Positions 9,337-18,757 of a stretch of 56,467 nt of DNA are shown here, piece after piece. How positions within the stretch are numbered: position 1 is the stretch's first letter; each line of letters begins with the position of its first letter. A program made the position numbers and the translations under genes. The notes beneath the pieces were generated by a model that was not told the origin of the DNA, searched no databases, and worked only from the letters and a program-made list of their open reading frames with translations. The stretch is taken from positions 1 through 56,467 of the forward strand of contig JAPSKH010000013.1 of assembly GCA_031177765.1 (NCBI GenBank). The letters run 5' to 3'. This DNA is from Microbacterium sp. GTDB taxonomy: Bacteria; Actinomycetota; Actinomycetes; Actinomycetales; Microbacteriaceae.

Positions 9337-11054
9337 CGGCGCCCGCGCACGCGGTGATCGTGGGATCGGGCATCGCCGGACTCACCGTCGCGCTGCATGC
9401 CGTCGCGGACGGCTGCCGCGTCACGCTCGTGACGAAGGACGTCCTCGAGCACGCGAACACCCGTTACGCGCAAGGCGGCATCGCGGGGGTCATGTTCGAC
9501 GACGACCGCGTGGACGACCACCTGCGCGACACCCTCGCGGCCGGCGCCGGGCTGAACGACCCCGACGCCGTGCGCGTGCTCGTCGAGGAGGGTCCCGCCG
9601 CCATCCGCGAGCTCGTGGCGCTGGGTGTGGCGTTCGACCGGGATCCTGACGGCGGCTTCGTCAAGGGCCTGGAGGCAGCCCACTCGTACCCGCGGATCCT
9701 GCACGCCGGCGGCGATGCGACCGGCACGGCCATCGAACGGGCGCTGGTCGCCCGGCTGCGCGCGAGCGACGTCACGGTCATCGAGCACGCGTTCCTGGTC
9801 GACCTCGTGACGAGCGCCGCCGCCGACGGCGCACCGCGCCGCGTGCGCGGAGTGGACCTCCTCCTCGAGCGGCCCGGTGAGGCCGCCGGTCGTCGCGTGC
9901 GCATCGACGCGGATGCCGTCGTGCTCGCCACCGGCGGCGCGGGCGAGCTCTTCGCGCACTCGACCAATCCCGCCGTCGCCACCGGTGACGGCATCGCTGC
10001 GGCCATCCGCGCCGGGGCGGCGGTCGCCGATCTGGAGTTCTACCAGTTCCACCCCACCGTCCTCGCCGCGGGTGAGGCGTTCCTGGTGTCCGAGGCCGTG
10101 CGCGGGGAGGGCGCGACCCTCGTCGACGAGGACGGCCGGCGATTCGCCTTCGACGACCACCGGGACGGCGAGCTGGCGCCGCGGGACGTCGTCGCCCGAG
10201 CGATCGCACGGCGCATGGAGGCGCAGGACGGCCGGCCGGTGCTGCTCGACGCGACCGGCGTGCATGACGCCGACCCCGCGCGGCGCGCGGCCTTCCTCGC
10301 GCAGCGGTTCCCGACGATCGACCGGGCGGTGCGGGACCGCCGCCTCGACTGGGCACGCGCGCCGATCCCGGTCACGCCCGCCGCCCACTACCTCATGGGT
10401 GGCGTGGTCACCGACCTGCACGGGCGCACGACACTGCCGGGACTGTACGCGGTCGGCGAGGTGGCACGCACGGGCGTGCACGGCGCGAACCGGCTGGCGT
10501 CGAACTCGCTCCTGGAGGGCGCCGTCTTCGGAGCGCGCGCGGGCGATGCGATCGCGGCGGATGCGGCATCCGGAGCCTGGCCCGCTCCCCCGCCCGCCCA
10601 TGCCCCGACTCCGGCACTCCCCGCTGCGTCGTCGCACATGAACGCAGAACGGCTCCTTCCGCCGGCATCCGTGACGAACGAGCCCGACGGGAAAGAATTC
10701 TCGCGGCGAGCGCTGCAGGAGCTGATGTGGGAGCACGCGGGGCTGGTGCGCGACGAGGACGGTCTGGCGCACGCCGCAGCCGTCATCGCCGCCTGGCGCG
10801 CCGAGGAGCGCCTCCCGATGACGGAGCGGGAGCTCGAGGACGACAACCTCCTCCTGGTCGCCGCCCACCTCGTCGCCGCGGCGCGAGCACGGCGGGTCTC
10901 GGTCGGAGCCCATTTCCGTCGCGACGCCGCCTCGCACGCCGCTTCCGCGGAGCCGGCTCCTGCGCCCGCCGTCGCCACGCGGACGCTCCCGGCGACGTCG
11001 GAGCTCGGCAGCGCGGCCCGCGATCTCGTGCGAGAGGAGGCCGTCGCGTGCTGA
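9333..11054 (+). CDS. nadB: L-aspartate oxidase
   Basis: FAD enzyme that oxidises aspartate to iminoaspartate, the NadA substrate. 573 residues. The dinucleotide-binding GSGIAGLTVALHA is at residues 9-21, RYAQGGIAGV follows, and the flavin-proximal block LMGGVVTDLHGRT leads to YAVGEVA and GANRLASNSLLEG. Between about residues 413 and 450 there is an Ala/Pro-rich linker before the helical C-terminal domain. The ATG overlaps the nadA stop and has GGGGAG upstream; the 3' end overlaps nadC by 7 bases. Confidence 0.97.
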   Translation: MTAPAHAVIVGSGIAGLTVALHAVADGCRVTLVTKDVLEHANTRYAQGGIAGVMFDDDRVDDHLRDTLAAGAGLNDPDAVRVLVEEGPAAIRELVALGVAFDRDPDGGFVKGLEAAHSYPRILHAGGDATGTAIERALVARLRASDVTVIEHAFLVDLVTSAAADGAPRRVRGVDLLLERPGEAAGRRVRIDADAVVLATGGAGELFAHSTNPAVATGDGIAAAIRAGAAVADLEFYQFHPTVLAAGEAFLVSEAVRGEGATLVDEDGRRFAFDDHRDGELAPRDVVARAIARRMEAQDGRPVLLDATGVHDADPARRAAFLAQRFPTIDRAVRDRRLDWARAPIPVTPAAHYLMGGVVTDLHGRTTLPGLYAVGEVARTGVHGANRLASNSLLEGAVFGARAGDAIAADAASGAWPAPPPAHAPTPALPAASSHMNAERLLPPASVTNEPDGKEFSRRALQELMWEHAGLVRDEDGLAHAAAVIAAWRAEERLPMTERELEDDNLLLVAAHLVAAARARRVSVGAHFRRDAASHAASAEPAPAPAVATRTLPATSELGSAARDLVREEAVAC

Positions 11055-11905
11055 CGCAGGCCCACATCGACCGGGTCGTCGCCGCCGCGCTGGAGGAGGA
11101 CGCCCCGTGGGGCGACCTCACGAGCGAGTATCTGCTTCCCGAGAACGCACGCGCACGCGCCGACCTCGTCGCGCGCGAGCACGGGGTCTTCAGCGGCGGC
11201 GAGGTGTTCGCGGCCGCCTTCCGGCTGACCGACCCGCGCATCGACGTGGAGCTCGTCGTCGAGGACGGCGAGTGGTTCGAGCCGGGCGCGGTGCTCGCGG
11301 TCGTCACCGGCCCCGCCCGCGGGGTGCTCACCGCCGAGCGGATCGGACTCAACTTCGCACAGCGCATGTCGGGCATCGCGACGTTGACAGGACGATACGT
11401 CGCGGAGGTCGCCCACACCGCCGCGCGGATCGTCGACACCCGCAAGACCACGCCCGGACTTCGCGCCTTCGAGCGCAAGGCGGTGCGCGACGGCGGCGGC
11501 CGCAACCACCGGCATTCGCTCTCGGACGCGGTCATGGCCAAGGACAATCACCTGGCGGTCCTCGCCCACACGCACGCCTCCGTCACGGCCGCGCTGCAGG
11601 CGGCGAAGGACCGGCTACCGCACACGACGCACATCGAGGTCGAGGTCGATCGTCTCGACCAGATCGAGCCGGTGCTGGAGGCGGGGATCGGCACGATCAT
11701 GCTCGACAACTTCTCGCTCGACGATCTGCGCGCGGGCGTCGCCCTCATCGCGGGGCGCGCGGTGGTCGAGGCCTCGGGCGGGGTCTCGCTGGAGACGGTG
11801 CGCGCCATCGCCGAGACCGGCGTCGACGTCATCTCGGTCGGCGCGCTGACGCACTCCGCGCGGGCCCTCGATCTCGGGCTGGACGTCCGGATCGACGCAC
11901 CCTGA
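11048..11905 (+). CDS. nadC: Nicotinate-nucleotide pyrophosphorylase (carboxylating)
   Basis: Converts quinolinate and PRPP to nicotinate mononucleotide, completing the de novo branch. 285 residues. Seen: EDAPWGDLTSE near the start, NFAQRMSGIAT, the phosphate-binding DTRKTTPGLR and RDGGGRNHR, and near the end EASGGVSLETVR and ISVGALTHS. The GTG start lies inside the nadB 3' end and has AGGAGG about 6 bases upstream, so translation is coupled. Third enzyme of the nadABC set. Confidence 0.97.
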   Translation: MLTQAHIDRVVAAALEEDAPWGDLTSEYLLPENARARADLVAREHGVFSGGEVFAAAFRLTDPRIDVELVVEDGEWFEPGAVLAVVTGPARGVLTAERIGLNFAQRMSGIATLTGRYVAEVAHTAARIVDTRKTTPGLRAFERKAVRDGGGRNHRHSLSDAVMAKDNHLAVLAHTHASVTAALQAAKDRLPHTTHIEVEVDRLDQIEPVLEAGIGTIMLDNFSLDDLRAGVALIAGRAVVEASGGVSLETVRAIAETGVDVISVGALTHSARALDLGLDVRIDAP

Positions 11906-11915
11906 GGCCACGACG

Positions 11916-13061
11916 ATGCTCTATCTCGACAACGCCGCGACGACGCCGGTGCGGCCCGAGGTGCTCGAGGCCATGGCGCCGTTCCTCACCCGCTGGTTCG
12001 GCAATCCATCCAGTCACCACACCGTGGGAGAGGCCGCCGCGACGGCCCTCGCCGACGCGCGCGCACGGGTCGCCGGCATCCTCGGGCTGCGCACCGGTGA
12101 CGTCGTCTTCACCTCGGGGGGCACCGAGGCGAACAACCTCGCGATCAAAGGCATCGCCCTCGCGGCTCTGGCTACACGCGGCGCCCGCCACCTCGTCACG
12201 ACGCCGATCGAGCACGAGTCGGTGCTCGAGTCGGCGGACTACCTGCGCCGCTTCCACGGCGTGGAGGTGGCGCAGGTCGCGGTCGACGGGGACGGGCGTG
12301 TGGCACCGGATGCCGTCGCTGCGGCGCTGCGCGAAGACACGGCGCTCATCAGCATCGGCTACGCCAACAACGAGGTGGGAACCGTTCAGGATGCTGCCGG
12401 CATCGCCGCCGTCGCGCGCGCGCACGGGGTGCCGCTCCACCTCGACGGCGTGCAGGCAGCGGGATGGCTGCCGCTGGGCGCGGCCGAGCTCGGCTACGAC
12501 GCCATCTCGCTCGCGGGGCACAAGCTCGGAGCGCCGAAGGGCACGGGGGTCCTCGGCGTCCGCGGTCGCATCCCGCTCGAGCCGTTGCTGCACGGAGGGG
12601 GCCAGGAGCGGGGCCGCCGCAGCGGAACCGAGGATGTCGCCGGGGCGGTCGGCTTCGCCACTGCGCTCGAACTCGCCGAGGCCGAGCGCGCCGAGGCGGC
12701 GGCGCGCGTCGCCGCACTCCGGGACCGCTTCGTCGCCCGTGTCCTCGCCGGCGTGCCGTCCGCCACCTTGACAGGGCACCCCGCGCACCGCCTCGCGGGC
12801 ACCGCCAGCTTCACGTTCGCGGGCACCAGCGGCGAAGCCGTCCTGCTCGAGCTCGAGCGGCGCGGCGTCGTCTCCTCCAGCGGCTCGGCCTGCGCGGCAG
12901 GCAGCGACGAGCCCTCGCACGTCCTCGTGGCGATGGGGGTGCCGGACGAGGTGGCGCAGACCGCGGTGCGCTTCACCTTCCCCCACACGCTGACCCGGCC
13001 GCTGGATGCCGTCGCCGACGCGGTCGCCGCCTCGGTCGCGGCGGTACGATCGGGCGGGTGA
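11916..13061 (+). CDS. Cysteine desulfurase (NifS/IscS type)
   Basis: PLP enzyme that takes sulfur from cysteine to build Fe-S clusters. 381 residues. LDNAATTPV begins the protein, the PLP lysine is in SLAGHKLGAPKG (about residue 205), and the persulfide cysteine is in SSGSACAAGSDEPSHV (about residue 328). It starts 11 bases after nadC, and NifS-like genes beside nadABC in other bacteria are thought to serve NadA cluster assembly; that role is inferred here. The stop overlaps the next gene as GTGA. Confidence 0.95.
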   Translation: MLYLDNAATTPVRPEVLEAMAPFLTRWFGNPSSHHTVGEAAATALADARARVAGILGLRTGDVVFTSGGTEANNLAIKGIALAALATRGARHLVTTPIEHESVLESADYLRRFHGVEVAQVAVDGDGRVAPDAVAAALREDTALISIGYANNEVGTVQDAAGIAAVARAHGVPLHLDGVQAAGWLPLGAAELGYDAISLAGHKLGAPKGTGVLGVRGRIPLEPLLHGGGQERGRRSGTEDVAGAVGFATALELAEAERAEAAARVAALRDRFVARVLAGVPSATLTGHPAHRLAGTASFTFAGTSGEAVLLELERRGVVSSSGSACAAGSDEPSHVLVAMGVPDEVAQTAVRFTFPHTLTRPLDAVADAVAASVAAVRSGG

Positions 13062-14023
13062 CCTCGCCTTCCACGCCCGTCGTCACGGTCATCGTGCCCG
13101 GGTTCGACGTCGCCGCGTACGCCGCCGACGCCCTCGACTCGTTAAGGGCTCAGACGCTCGCCGACTGGGTGGCGGTCCTGGTCGACGACGCCTCGACCGA
13201 TGCCACGGGCGAGATCTTCGATCGTGCCGCCGCAGAGGACCCCCGCTTCCGCGTGGTGCATCACCACGAGCAGCGCGGGCTCGGCGCCGCGCGCAACACC
13301 GGCATCGATCTGGTCGACACGCCGTTCGTGGCGTTCCTCGACGCCGATGACCGGATGACACCCACGGCGCTGCAGCGTCTCGTGGAGACGGTGGACGCCA
13401 GCGGCAGCGACTTCGCCGCGGGTGCGTACGTGCGCCTGCGTCCCGACGCCGCGGGCGGCTACACCGCCGGCGTCGTGCAGCCGTGGGTGAGCGCCGCGAC
13501 CGATCCCGCCCGCATCGCCACGACGATCGACGAGCACCCGGATGCCTCGGGCAACATCGTGGCGTGGTCGAAGGTCAGTCGCACGGATCTGTGGCGCCGC
13601 ACGGGTCTGCGGTTCCCCGTCGGCAAGGCGTACGAGGATCAGGTCGTCGCCCAGCAGATGTACACCCGGGCGCGGTCCTTCGACGTGATCCCGGACGTGG
13701 TCGTGGAATGGCGCGAGCGCGCGGACGGCTCCTCCATCACCCAGCACAAGGACGAGCTGCCGGTGCTGCGGGACTACCTCGAGGCGCTGGCCGGCGGCAT
13801 CGCCGTGCTGGATGCCGCCGGTCGCACGAGGGCTGCCGCATCCCGTGTCCGGCTCATCCTGAGCATGGACCTCCCGCCGCTGGTGCAGCTCGCTCGCGAT
13901 CACCCCGCCCCGGCGTACCGACGCCTGCTCGGCGCGTTCGTCAGAGACCTGTGGGCGCGGGCCGACGGCGTCGCGATGGACACCCGCGTCTCGCGGGCGC
14001 TCGCCGCGGCGCGACTGTGGTGA
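13058..14023 (+). CDS. Family 2 glycosyltransferase
   Basis: 321 residues, GT-A fold. VTVIVPGFDVAAYAADALDS opens the nucleotide-sugar domain, DDASTDATGEI and FLDADDRM (the DxD-type metal site, about residue 93) follow. No clear membrane helices. The acceptor and sugar cannot be told. The GTG start overlaps the cysteine desulfurase stop (GTGA), so it rides at the end of the NAD operon although its function seems unrelated; it may simply have been captured there. It ends three bases from the convergent ABC transporter gene. Confidence 0.9.
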   Translation: MTSPSTPVVTVIVPGFDVAAYAADALDSLRAQTLADWVAVLVDDASTDATGEIFDRAAAEDPRFRVVHHHEQRGLGAARNTGIDLVDTPFVAFLDADDRMTPTALQRLVETVDASGSDFAAGAYVRLRPDAAGGYTAGVVQPWVSAATDPARIATTIDEHPDASGNIVAWSKVSRTDLWRRTGLRFPVGKAYEDQVVAQQMYTRARSFDVIPDVVVEWRERADGSSITQHKDELPVLRDYLEALAGGIAVLDAAGRTRAAASRVRLILSMDLPPLVQLARDHPAPAYRRLLGAFVRDLWARADGVAMDTRVSRALAAARLW

Positions 14024-14026
14024 CCC

Positions 14027-16084
14027 TCACTCCGCGGGCGAGGTGGGGGTGGCGGTCGCGGGCGGGACGGCGGCGCTCGTCGCCGGCGGCACCATGACGT
14101 CGGCCGCCGACGATGCGAGCACGGCGGGCGTCGTGGCGACCGGGTCGGGCGCCGCGTCTTCAGGCGCACGATCGGCGCGGCGGTCGGCGTGGTCGGGCTC
14201 GCCCTCGGCCGCCTCCGCTTCGAGGATCCGCGAGGACGCCAGCTGCTGCGCGGCGAGCTCGGCGTAGAGCCCTCCGGCGGCGATCAGCGCGCCGTGGGTG
14301 CCCGATTCCACGATGCGCCCGGCTTCGACGACATGGATGACATCGGCGTCGATGACCGTCGACAGCCGGTGCGCGATCGACAGGGTCGTGCGGCCGCGAG
14401 CGGCGGCCTCGAGCGCTTCCTGGACGACCCGTTCCGACACGGTGTCCAGCGCCGACGTCGCCTCGTCGAGCAGCAGGACCGGCGGATCCTTCAGCAGCAC
14501 GCGTGCGATCGCGATCCGCTGCTTCTCGCCGCCCGAGAGCCGATACCCGCGCTCGCCCACCACGGTGTCATAGCCCTTCTCGAACGAATCGATCACATGG
14601 TGGATGTTGGCGGCGCGGCACGCCGCCTCGATCTCGGCGTCCGTGGCGTCGGGCTTGGCGTAACGCAGGTTCTCGCGGATGCTCGCGTGGAACAGGTACG
14701 TCTCCTGGGAGACGATGCCGACGTTGTCGATGATGGACTCCAGCCGCAGTCGCCGGACGTCCTCCCCCGCGAACAGCACGGAGCCCGCGGATGCCTCGTA
14801 CATGCGCGGCGTCAGATACAGCACCGTCGTCTTGCCTGCGCCGGACGGCCCGACGAAGGCGACGTGCTGCCCCGGGTCGACGGTGAAGGACACCCCCTGC
14901 AGCGTCGGACGGGCGTCGGGGGCGGCATCCGGATAGCGGAAGACGACGTCGCGGAACTCGATCCGGCCGAGGGGCCCGGGCGCGGCTTCCACGTCGATCG
15001 CGTCGGGCAGGTCGCTGATCGCCGGCACCAGATCCAGGTACTCGAAGATGCGCGCGAACAGAGCGGCGGATGTCTGCAGGTCCAGCGAGACGCGCATCAG
15101 GCCCATGAGCGGCATGAGCAGCCGGGCCTGCACCGTGGTGAAGGCCACGATCGTCCCCGCGGTGATGGTGTCCGTCCCGCCGGTGATCAGATAGCCCGAG
15201 ACGAGGTAGATGACCGCCGGAACGCTCGCCATGAGGACCTGCACGACGGCGAAGAACCCCTGCCCGCTCATGGCGCGGCGTACCTGGAGCCGCACCTGAT
15301 TGCGGTTCTCGTCGGCGTACCGCGCCGACTCGGTGCGCTGCCGGTTGAACGACTTGGACAGAAGGATGCCCGAGACGCTCAGCGTCTCCTGCGTGATGGC
15401 GGTCAGCTCCGACAGCGACTCCTGCGTCTGGCCCGCGATCCGGGCGCGCACCTGTCCCACGCGGCGCTGCACGAGCACGAGGAACGGCATGAGGAACACC
15501 GCGATGAGGGTGAGGCGCCAGTCGATGAGGATCATCGCCACGAGCGAGGCGATCACCGTCACGGCGTTGCCGAGGATGCTGGTGACGGTGTTGGTGAGGA
15601 CGCCGGAGACCCCGCCCACGTCGTTCTGCAGCCGCGACTGGATGACGCCGGTCTTGGTGCGGGTGAAGAATCCGAGCTCCATCGACTGCAGGTGTTCGAA
15701 GAGCCGCACCCGCAGGTCGCCGGTCACCTTGTTGCCGACCGTCGACGTCAGCCAGGTCTGCACGACGCCGAGTGCCGCTGACAGCAGGAACAGCCCGATC
15801 ATGAGTGCGACCAGCTGCCACAGCAGGCGCACGTCCGGCCCGGAGCCGTCGACCGGGAACAGGGCGTCGTCGAAGACGCGCTGCACGAGAAGCGGCGGGA
15901 TGACCGCGATGCCGGCGCCGACCACGACGAGCACGCCCGTGACCGCGATCGAGAGCGCGTACGGCCGGAACAGCGCGACGACGCGACGGCCGAGGTGCGG
16001 GATCCGAGGCGCCTCGGCGTTCTGACGACGCTGCGCCTCGATGTCGATCGGACGGAACCCGGGATGCCCGCCGCCGCCGCGCAT
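14027..16084 (-). CDS. ABC transporter, fused permease and ATPase (exporter half)
   Basis: 685 residues. About residues 35-330 form a six-helix type-I exporter domain; the ATPase follows with Walker A GPSGAGKTT, Q-loop, signature LSGGEKQR, Walker B VLLLDEATSALD and the switch AHRLST. It should work as a homodimeric lipid or drug exporter. After the ATPase a tail of about 65 residues rich in Ala, Pro, Asp and Thr is unusual. The start at 16084 (MRGGGGHPGF) is chosen because upstream frame shows no homology; a GTG two codons earlier is possible. No SD is evident. Confidence 0.93.
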   Translation of the reverse strand: MRGGGGHPGFRPIDIEAQRRQNAEAPRIPHLGRRVVALFRPYALSIAVTGVLVVVGAGIAVIPPLLVQRVFDDALFPVDGSGPDVRLLWQLVALMIGLFLLSAALGVVQTWLTSTVGNKVTGDLRVRLFEHLQSMELGFFTRTKTGVIQSRLQNDVGGVSGVLTNTVTSILGNAVTVIASLVAMILIDWRLTLIAVFLMPFLVLVQRRVGQVRARIAGQTQESLSELTAITQETLSVSGILLSKSFNRQRTESARYADENRNQVRLQVRRAMSGQGFFAVVQVLMASVPAVIYLVSGYLITGGTDTITAGTIVAFTTVQARLLMPLMGLMRVSLDLQTSAALFARIFEYLDLVPAISDLPDAIDVEAAPGPLGRIEFRDVVFRYPDAAPDARPTLQGVSFTVDPGQHVAFVGPSGAGKTTVLYLTPRMYEASAGSVLFAGEDVRRLRLESIIDNVGIVSQETYLFHASIRENLRYAKPDATDAEIEAACRAANIHHVIDSFEKGYDTVVGERGYRLSGGEKQRIAIARVLLKDPPVLLLDEATSALDTVSERVVQEALEAAARGRTTLSIAHRLSTVIDADVIHVVEAGRIVESGTHGALIAAGGLYAELAAQQLASSRILEAEAAEGEPDHADRRADRAPEDAAPDPVATTPAVLASSAADVMVPPATSAAVPPATATPTSPAE

Positions 16085-16152
16085 ACTCACCAGACCAGCG
16101 TAATGAGCGGCGCCGACGAAGCTCAGGGGGTGAGCCGAGCGACCGCCGGCGC

Positions 16153-16158
16153 TATGCT
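16153..16158 (+). promoter_or_regulatory. -10 box TATGCT for the small gene at 16166
   Basis: TATGCT lies seven bases before the GTG at 16166, the spacing expected if transcription begins at the start codon. No convincing -35 is visible. Confidence 0.5.
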
Positions 16159-16165
16159 GAGCGCC

Positions 16166-16375
16166 GTGACCTCGATCCCCGGCATCCCCGAGCACGACGG
16201 CAGCGACCTGGCCGAGCTCCGCGAGGAGATCGATGCGCTCAAGGCGATCCCGCACGAGGAGATCGTCAGCCCGGTGCCACGCAACGTCGAGGAGCGGGAA
16301 CCGGACCCGCATGCGACCGACCCGATCGGCGGCGAGGAGTGGGACCGCCGCGACGGCGAAGCGCCCGAGAGCTGA
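16166..16375 (+). CDS. Small acidic hypothetical protein
   Basis: 69 residues, highly acidic and hydrophilic, with no membrane segment or cysteine. VTSIPGIPEHDGSDLAEL leads into a short predicted helix, then a disordered Pro/Glu/Asp-rich tail ending GGEEWDRRDGEAPES. Divergent from the ABC exporter. I do not recognise a named family. An ATG at 16154 in the same frame would add four residues but sits in the presumed -10 box, so the GTG is preferred. Confidence 0.65.
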   Translation: MTSIPGIPEHDGSDLAELREEIDALKAIPHEEIVSPVPRNVEEREPDPHATDPIGGEEWDRRDGEAPES

Positions 16376-16523
16376 ACCATGCGCGTCCCGCTCTGCTCTG
16401 AGCGGATTCCGGCACTTTCCTCCCGTCATCGGGAATTCGACGTCTGACCTCACCGTTATCTTGGACGCTCGCCATCCTCCGGGTGGCCGTCCCCTCGTCC
16501 GACGACCTTCCAGGAGACCATTC

Positions 16524-18041
16524 ATGGCCGCCATCGATACGACCCCCGGAACCGGGAGCATCCCCACCGGCCAGGCGCCGGCGCCGGCGCTGCGCCCCGA
16601 GGAGAGCCGCGTCATCTGGCTGCTGCTCGCGGCCGCCTTCGTCGCCATCCTCAACGAGACGACGATGGGCGTCGCCATCCCGCACCTCATCACCGACCTC
16701 GGCATCACGGCTCTGGCGGCTCAGTGGCTCACGACGGCGTTCATGCTGACGATGGCGGTCATCATCCCCATCACGGGCTTCCTGCTGCGCCGCTTCACCA
16801 CCCGTACGATGTTCGTCGCCGCGATGGGGCTGTTCTCCATCGGCACGCTCATCGCCTTCCTGTCGCCCGGGTTCCCGATGCTGCTGGTCGCGCGCGTCGT
16901 GCAGGCATCCGGCACCGCGATCATGATGCCGCTGCTCATGACGACGCTCATGACGGTCGTGCCTCCGGCCATCCGGGGTCGCATGATGGGACGCGTCAGC
17001 ATCGTGATGTCGCTTGCCCCGGCCATCGGTCCGACGCTGGCCGGCGCACTTCTGAACTACTTCGAGTGGCGCTGGATCTTCGGGGTCGTGCTGCCGATCG
17101 CCATCGTCGCCCTCGCCGTCGGCGCGCGCTGGATCCACAATCTCGGCGACACGACGCACGCGCCGATCGACGTCCTCTCGGTGATCCTCTCGGCGTTCGG
17201 ATTCGGCGGTCTCGTGTTCGGACTCAGCCAGCTCGGCGCGGGAGGCCACGGCGGCGGCGCCGCTGCCGCAGCGGCGACGGCGACCTCGACGACCACCCTC
17301 GTGATCGCGATCTCGGTCGGCGTCGTCGCGCTGGGTCTGTTCGGATGGCGCCAGGTCCTGCTTCAGCGCAAGGACGACGCGCTGCTGGACCTGCGGGTGT
17401 TCCGCTCGGCGAACTTCTCGCTGTCGATCGGGCAGATGGCGATCATGTCGATGGCGTTCTTCGGCGCCATCACCGTGGTGCCGCTGTACGTGCAGGACGT
17501 CCTCGGCGTCAGTCCGCTCGTGACGGGCCTCATCGTGCTGCCCGGGGCGCTGGCGATGGGGCTCCTCGGGCCGTTCATCGGCCGCATCTACGACCGGTGG
17601 GGCACCACGGTGCTGCTGGTGCCGGGCGCCGTCATCACCAGCGCGCTCCTGTGGTTCTACACGACGTTCTCGGCGCAGACGCCGGTCGCCGTCGTCGCGG
17701 TCGCGCAGACGGCGCTCTCGATCGGACTGTCCCTGTCGTTCACGCCTCTGTTCACGGCGTCGCTGGCATCGCTGCAGCCGCGGTTCTACTCGTACGGCTC
17801 CGCGGTGGTCGGCACCGTCCAGCAGGTCGCCGGTGCCGCCGGCATCGCGCTGATGTTCGGCATCATGGCCGCGGCGTCCGCGAGCGCGAGCGAGTCCGGC
17901 GCGGGCGAGCTGGCCGCGCAGGCCGCCGGCACGCACGCGGCGTTCCTCATCGCCGCGATCCTGTCGCTGCCGCTGCTGGTCGGGGCCTTCCTCATCCGCA
18001 AGCCGGCCGACCAGCCGATGCGTCCGCCGGCCGGGCACTAG
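16524..18041 (+). CDS. DHA2-family MFS multidrug efflux transporter (EmrB-like)
   Basis: 505 residues, strongly hydrophobic, consistent with a 14-helix drug:H+ antiporter. The DHA2 signature region reads NETTMGVAIPHLITDLG near residue 50 and WLTTAFMLTMAV follows; GPTLAGALLNYFEWRWIF is the motif C-type block of helix 5. An Ala/Gly-rich stretch (GGGAAAAAATATSTTT) marks a loop near residue 250. ATG with AGGAGA seven bases upstream. A large hairpin directly follows, so it is probably monocistronic. Substrate unknown; no dedicated regulator is adjacent. Confidence 0.93.
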   Translation: MAAIDTTPGTGSIPTGQAPAPALRPEESRVIWLLLAAAFVAILNETTMGVAIPHLITDLGITALAAQWLTTAFMLTMAVIIPITGFLLRRFTTRTMFVAAMGLFSIGTLIAFLSPGFPMLLVARVVQASGTAIMMPLLMTTLMTVVPPAIRGRMMGRVSIVMSLAPAIGPTLAGALLNYFEWRWIFGVVLPIAIVALAVGARWIHNLGDTTHAPIDVLSVILSAFGFGGLVFGLSQLGAGGHGGGAAAAAATATSTTTLVIAISVGVVALGLFGWRQVLLQRKDDALLDLRVFRSANFSLSIGQMAIMSMAFFGAITVVPLYVQDVLGVSPLVTGLIVLPGALAMGLLGPFIGRIYDRWGTTVLLVPGAVITSALLWFYTTFSAQTPVAVVAVAQTALSIGLSLSFTPLFTASLASLQPRFYSYGSAVVGTVQQVAGAAGIALMFGIMAAASASASESGAGELAAQAAGTHAAFLIAAILSLPLLVGAFLIRKPADQPMRPPAGH

Positions 18042-18050
18042 CGGCTCGCG

Positions 18051-18088
18051 CGGATGCCTCACCCCTCGACGCCGGGGTGAGACATCCG
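18051..18088 (+). terminator. Hairpin after the MFS gene
   Basis: CGGATGCCTCACCCC (18051-18065) pairs with GGGGTGAGACATCCG (18074-18088) with one mismatch and an 8-base loop, ten bases after the MFS stop. There is no U tract. Confidence 0.75.
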
Positions 18089-18133
18089 CGATCCTGGAAG
18101 CCTCGTCCAGGCATCGGCATCGGGAGGCCCGCC

Positions 18134-18739
18134 ATGATCGTCACCACTCCGGCACCCGAGGACGCCACCGGGCACGCCGCCGAGATGTACGCCGGCGACG
18201 TGTCGGACGTCGGCGTGGTCCTCGCCCACACCCGCGCGCTGGCCGTCAACCCCGACGCCCACCAGGCGTTCGAGGCGCTGATCCAGGCGATCGTGCCCTC
18301 TATCGGCATCCGCACCTACGAGCTCGCGACGCTGGCGGCCGCGCGGGCGATCCCGTCACCGCACTGCCTGCTCGCGCACGGTCGCAAGACGCTGCGCGCC
18401 GGCGTGATGGATGCCGCTCAGCTCAAGCGGGTAGCCCTCGGCGACACCGCCGCGGGCCTCAGCGAGGCGGATATCGCCGTGATGGCGTACGCCGACAAGC
18501 TGTCACGCGACCCGCAGGGGATGACAGACGACGACAGCCGGCGGCTGCGCGATGCCGGCTTCAGCGACCGCCAGATCGTGGACATCACCCTCGCGGCAGC
18601 GGCGCGCAACTACCTCAGCCGGGCGCTGCAGGCGCTGGCGGTGCCCGTGGACGAGATGCCCGATCTCAGTCCGGAACTGGTGCAGGCCCTGCTGTCACCG
18701 TGGCATGCCGGGACACCGACACGCTCAGACGCGCCGTGA
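18134..18739 (+). CDS. AhpD/carboxymuconolactone decarboxylase-like protein
   Basis: 201 residues, helical. The family site is AIPSPHCLLAHGRKTL near residue 77: one cysteine and the His are present but the second cysteine of the AhpD CxxC is replaced, so a classical peroxidase cycle is doubtful. Members with this layout are annotated as peroxidase-related or CMD-domain enzymes. ATG with GGGAGG six bases upstream. A hairpin separates it from the efflux gene. Confidence 0.85.
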   Translation: MIVTTPAPEDATGHAAEMYAGDVSDVGVVLAHTRALAVNPDAHQAFEALIQAIVPSIGIRTYELATLAAARAIPSPHCLLAHGRKTLRAGVMDAAQLKRVALGDTAAGLSEADIAVMAYADKLSRDPQGMTDDDSRRLRDAGFSDRQIVDITLAAAARNYLSRALQALAVPVDEMPDLSPELVQALLSPWHAGTPTRSDAP

Positions 18740-18757
18740 CGCGGAGCGGTACGGGCC

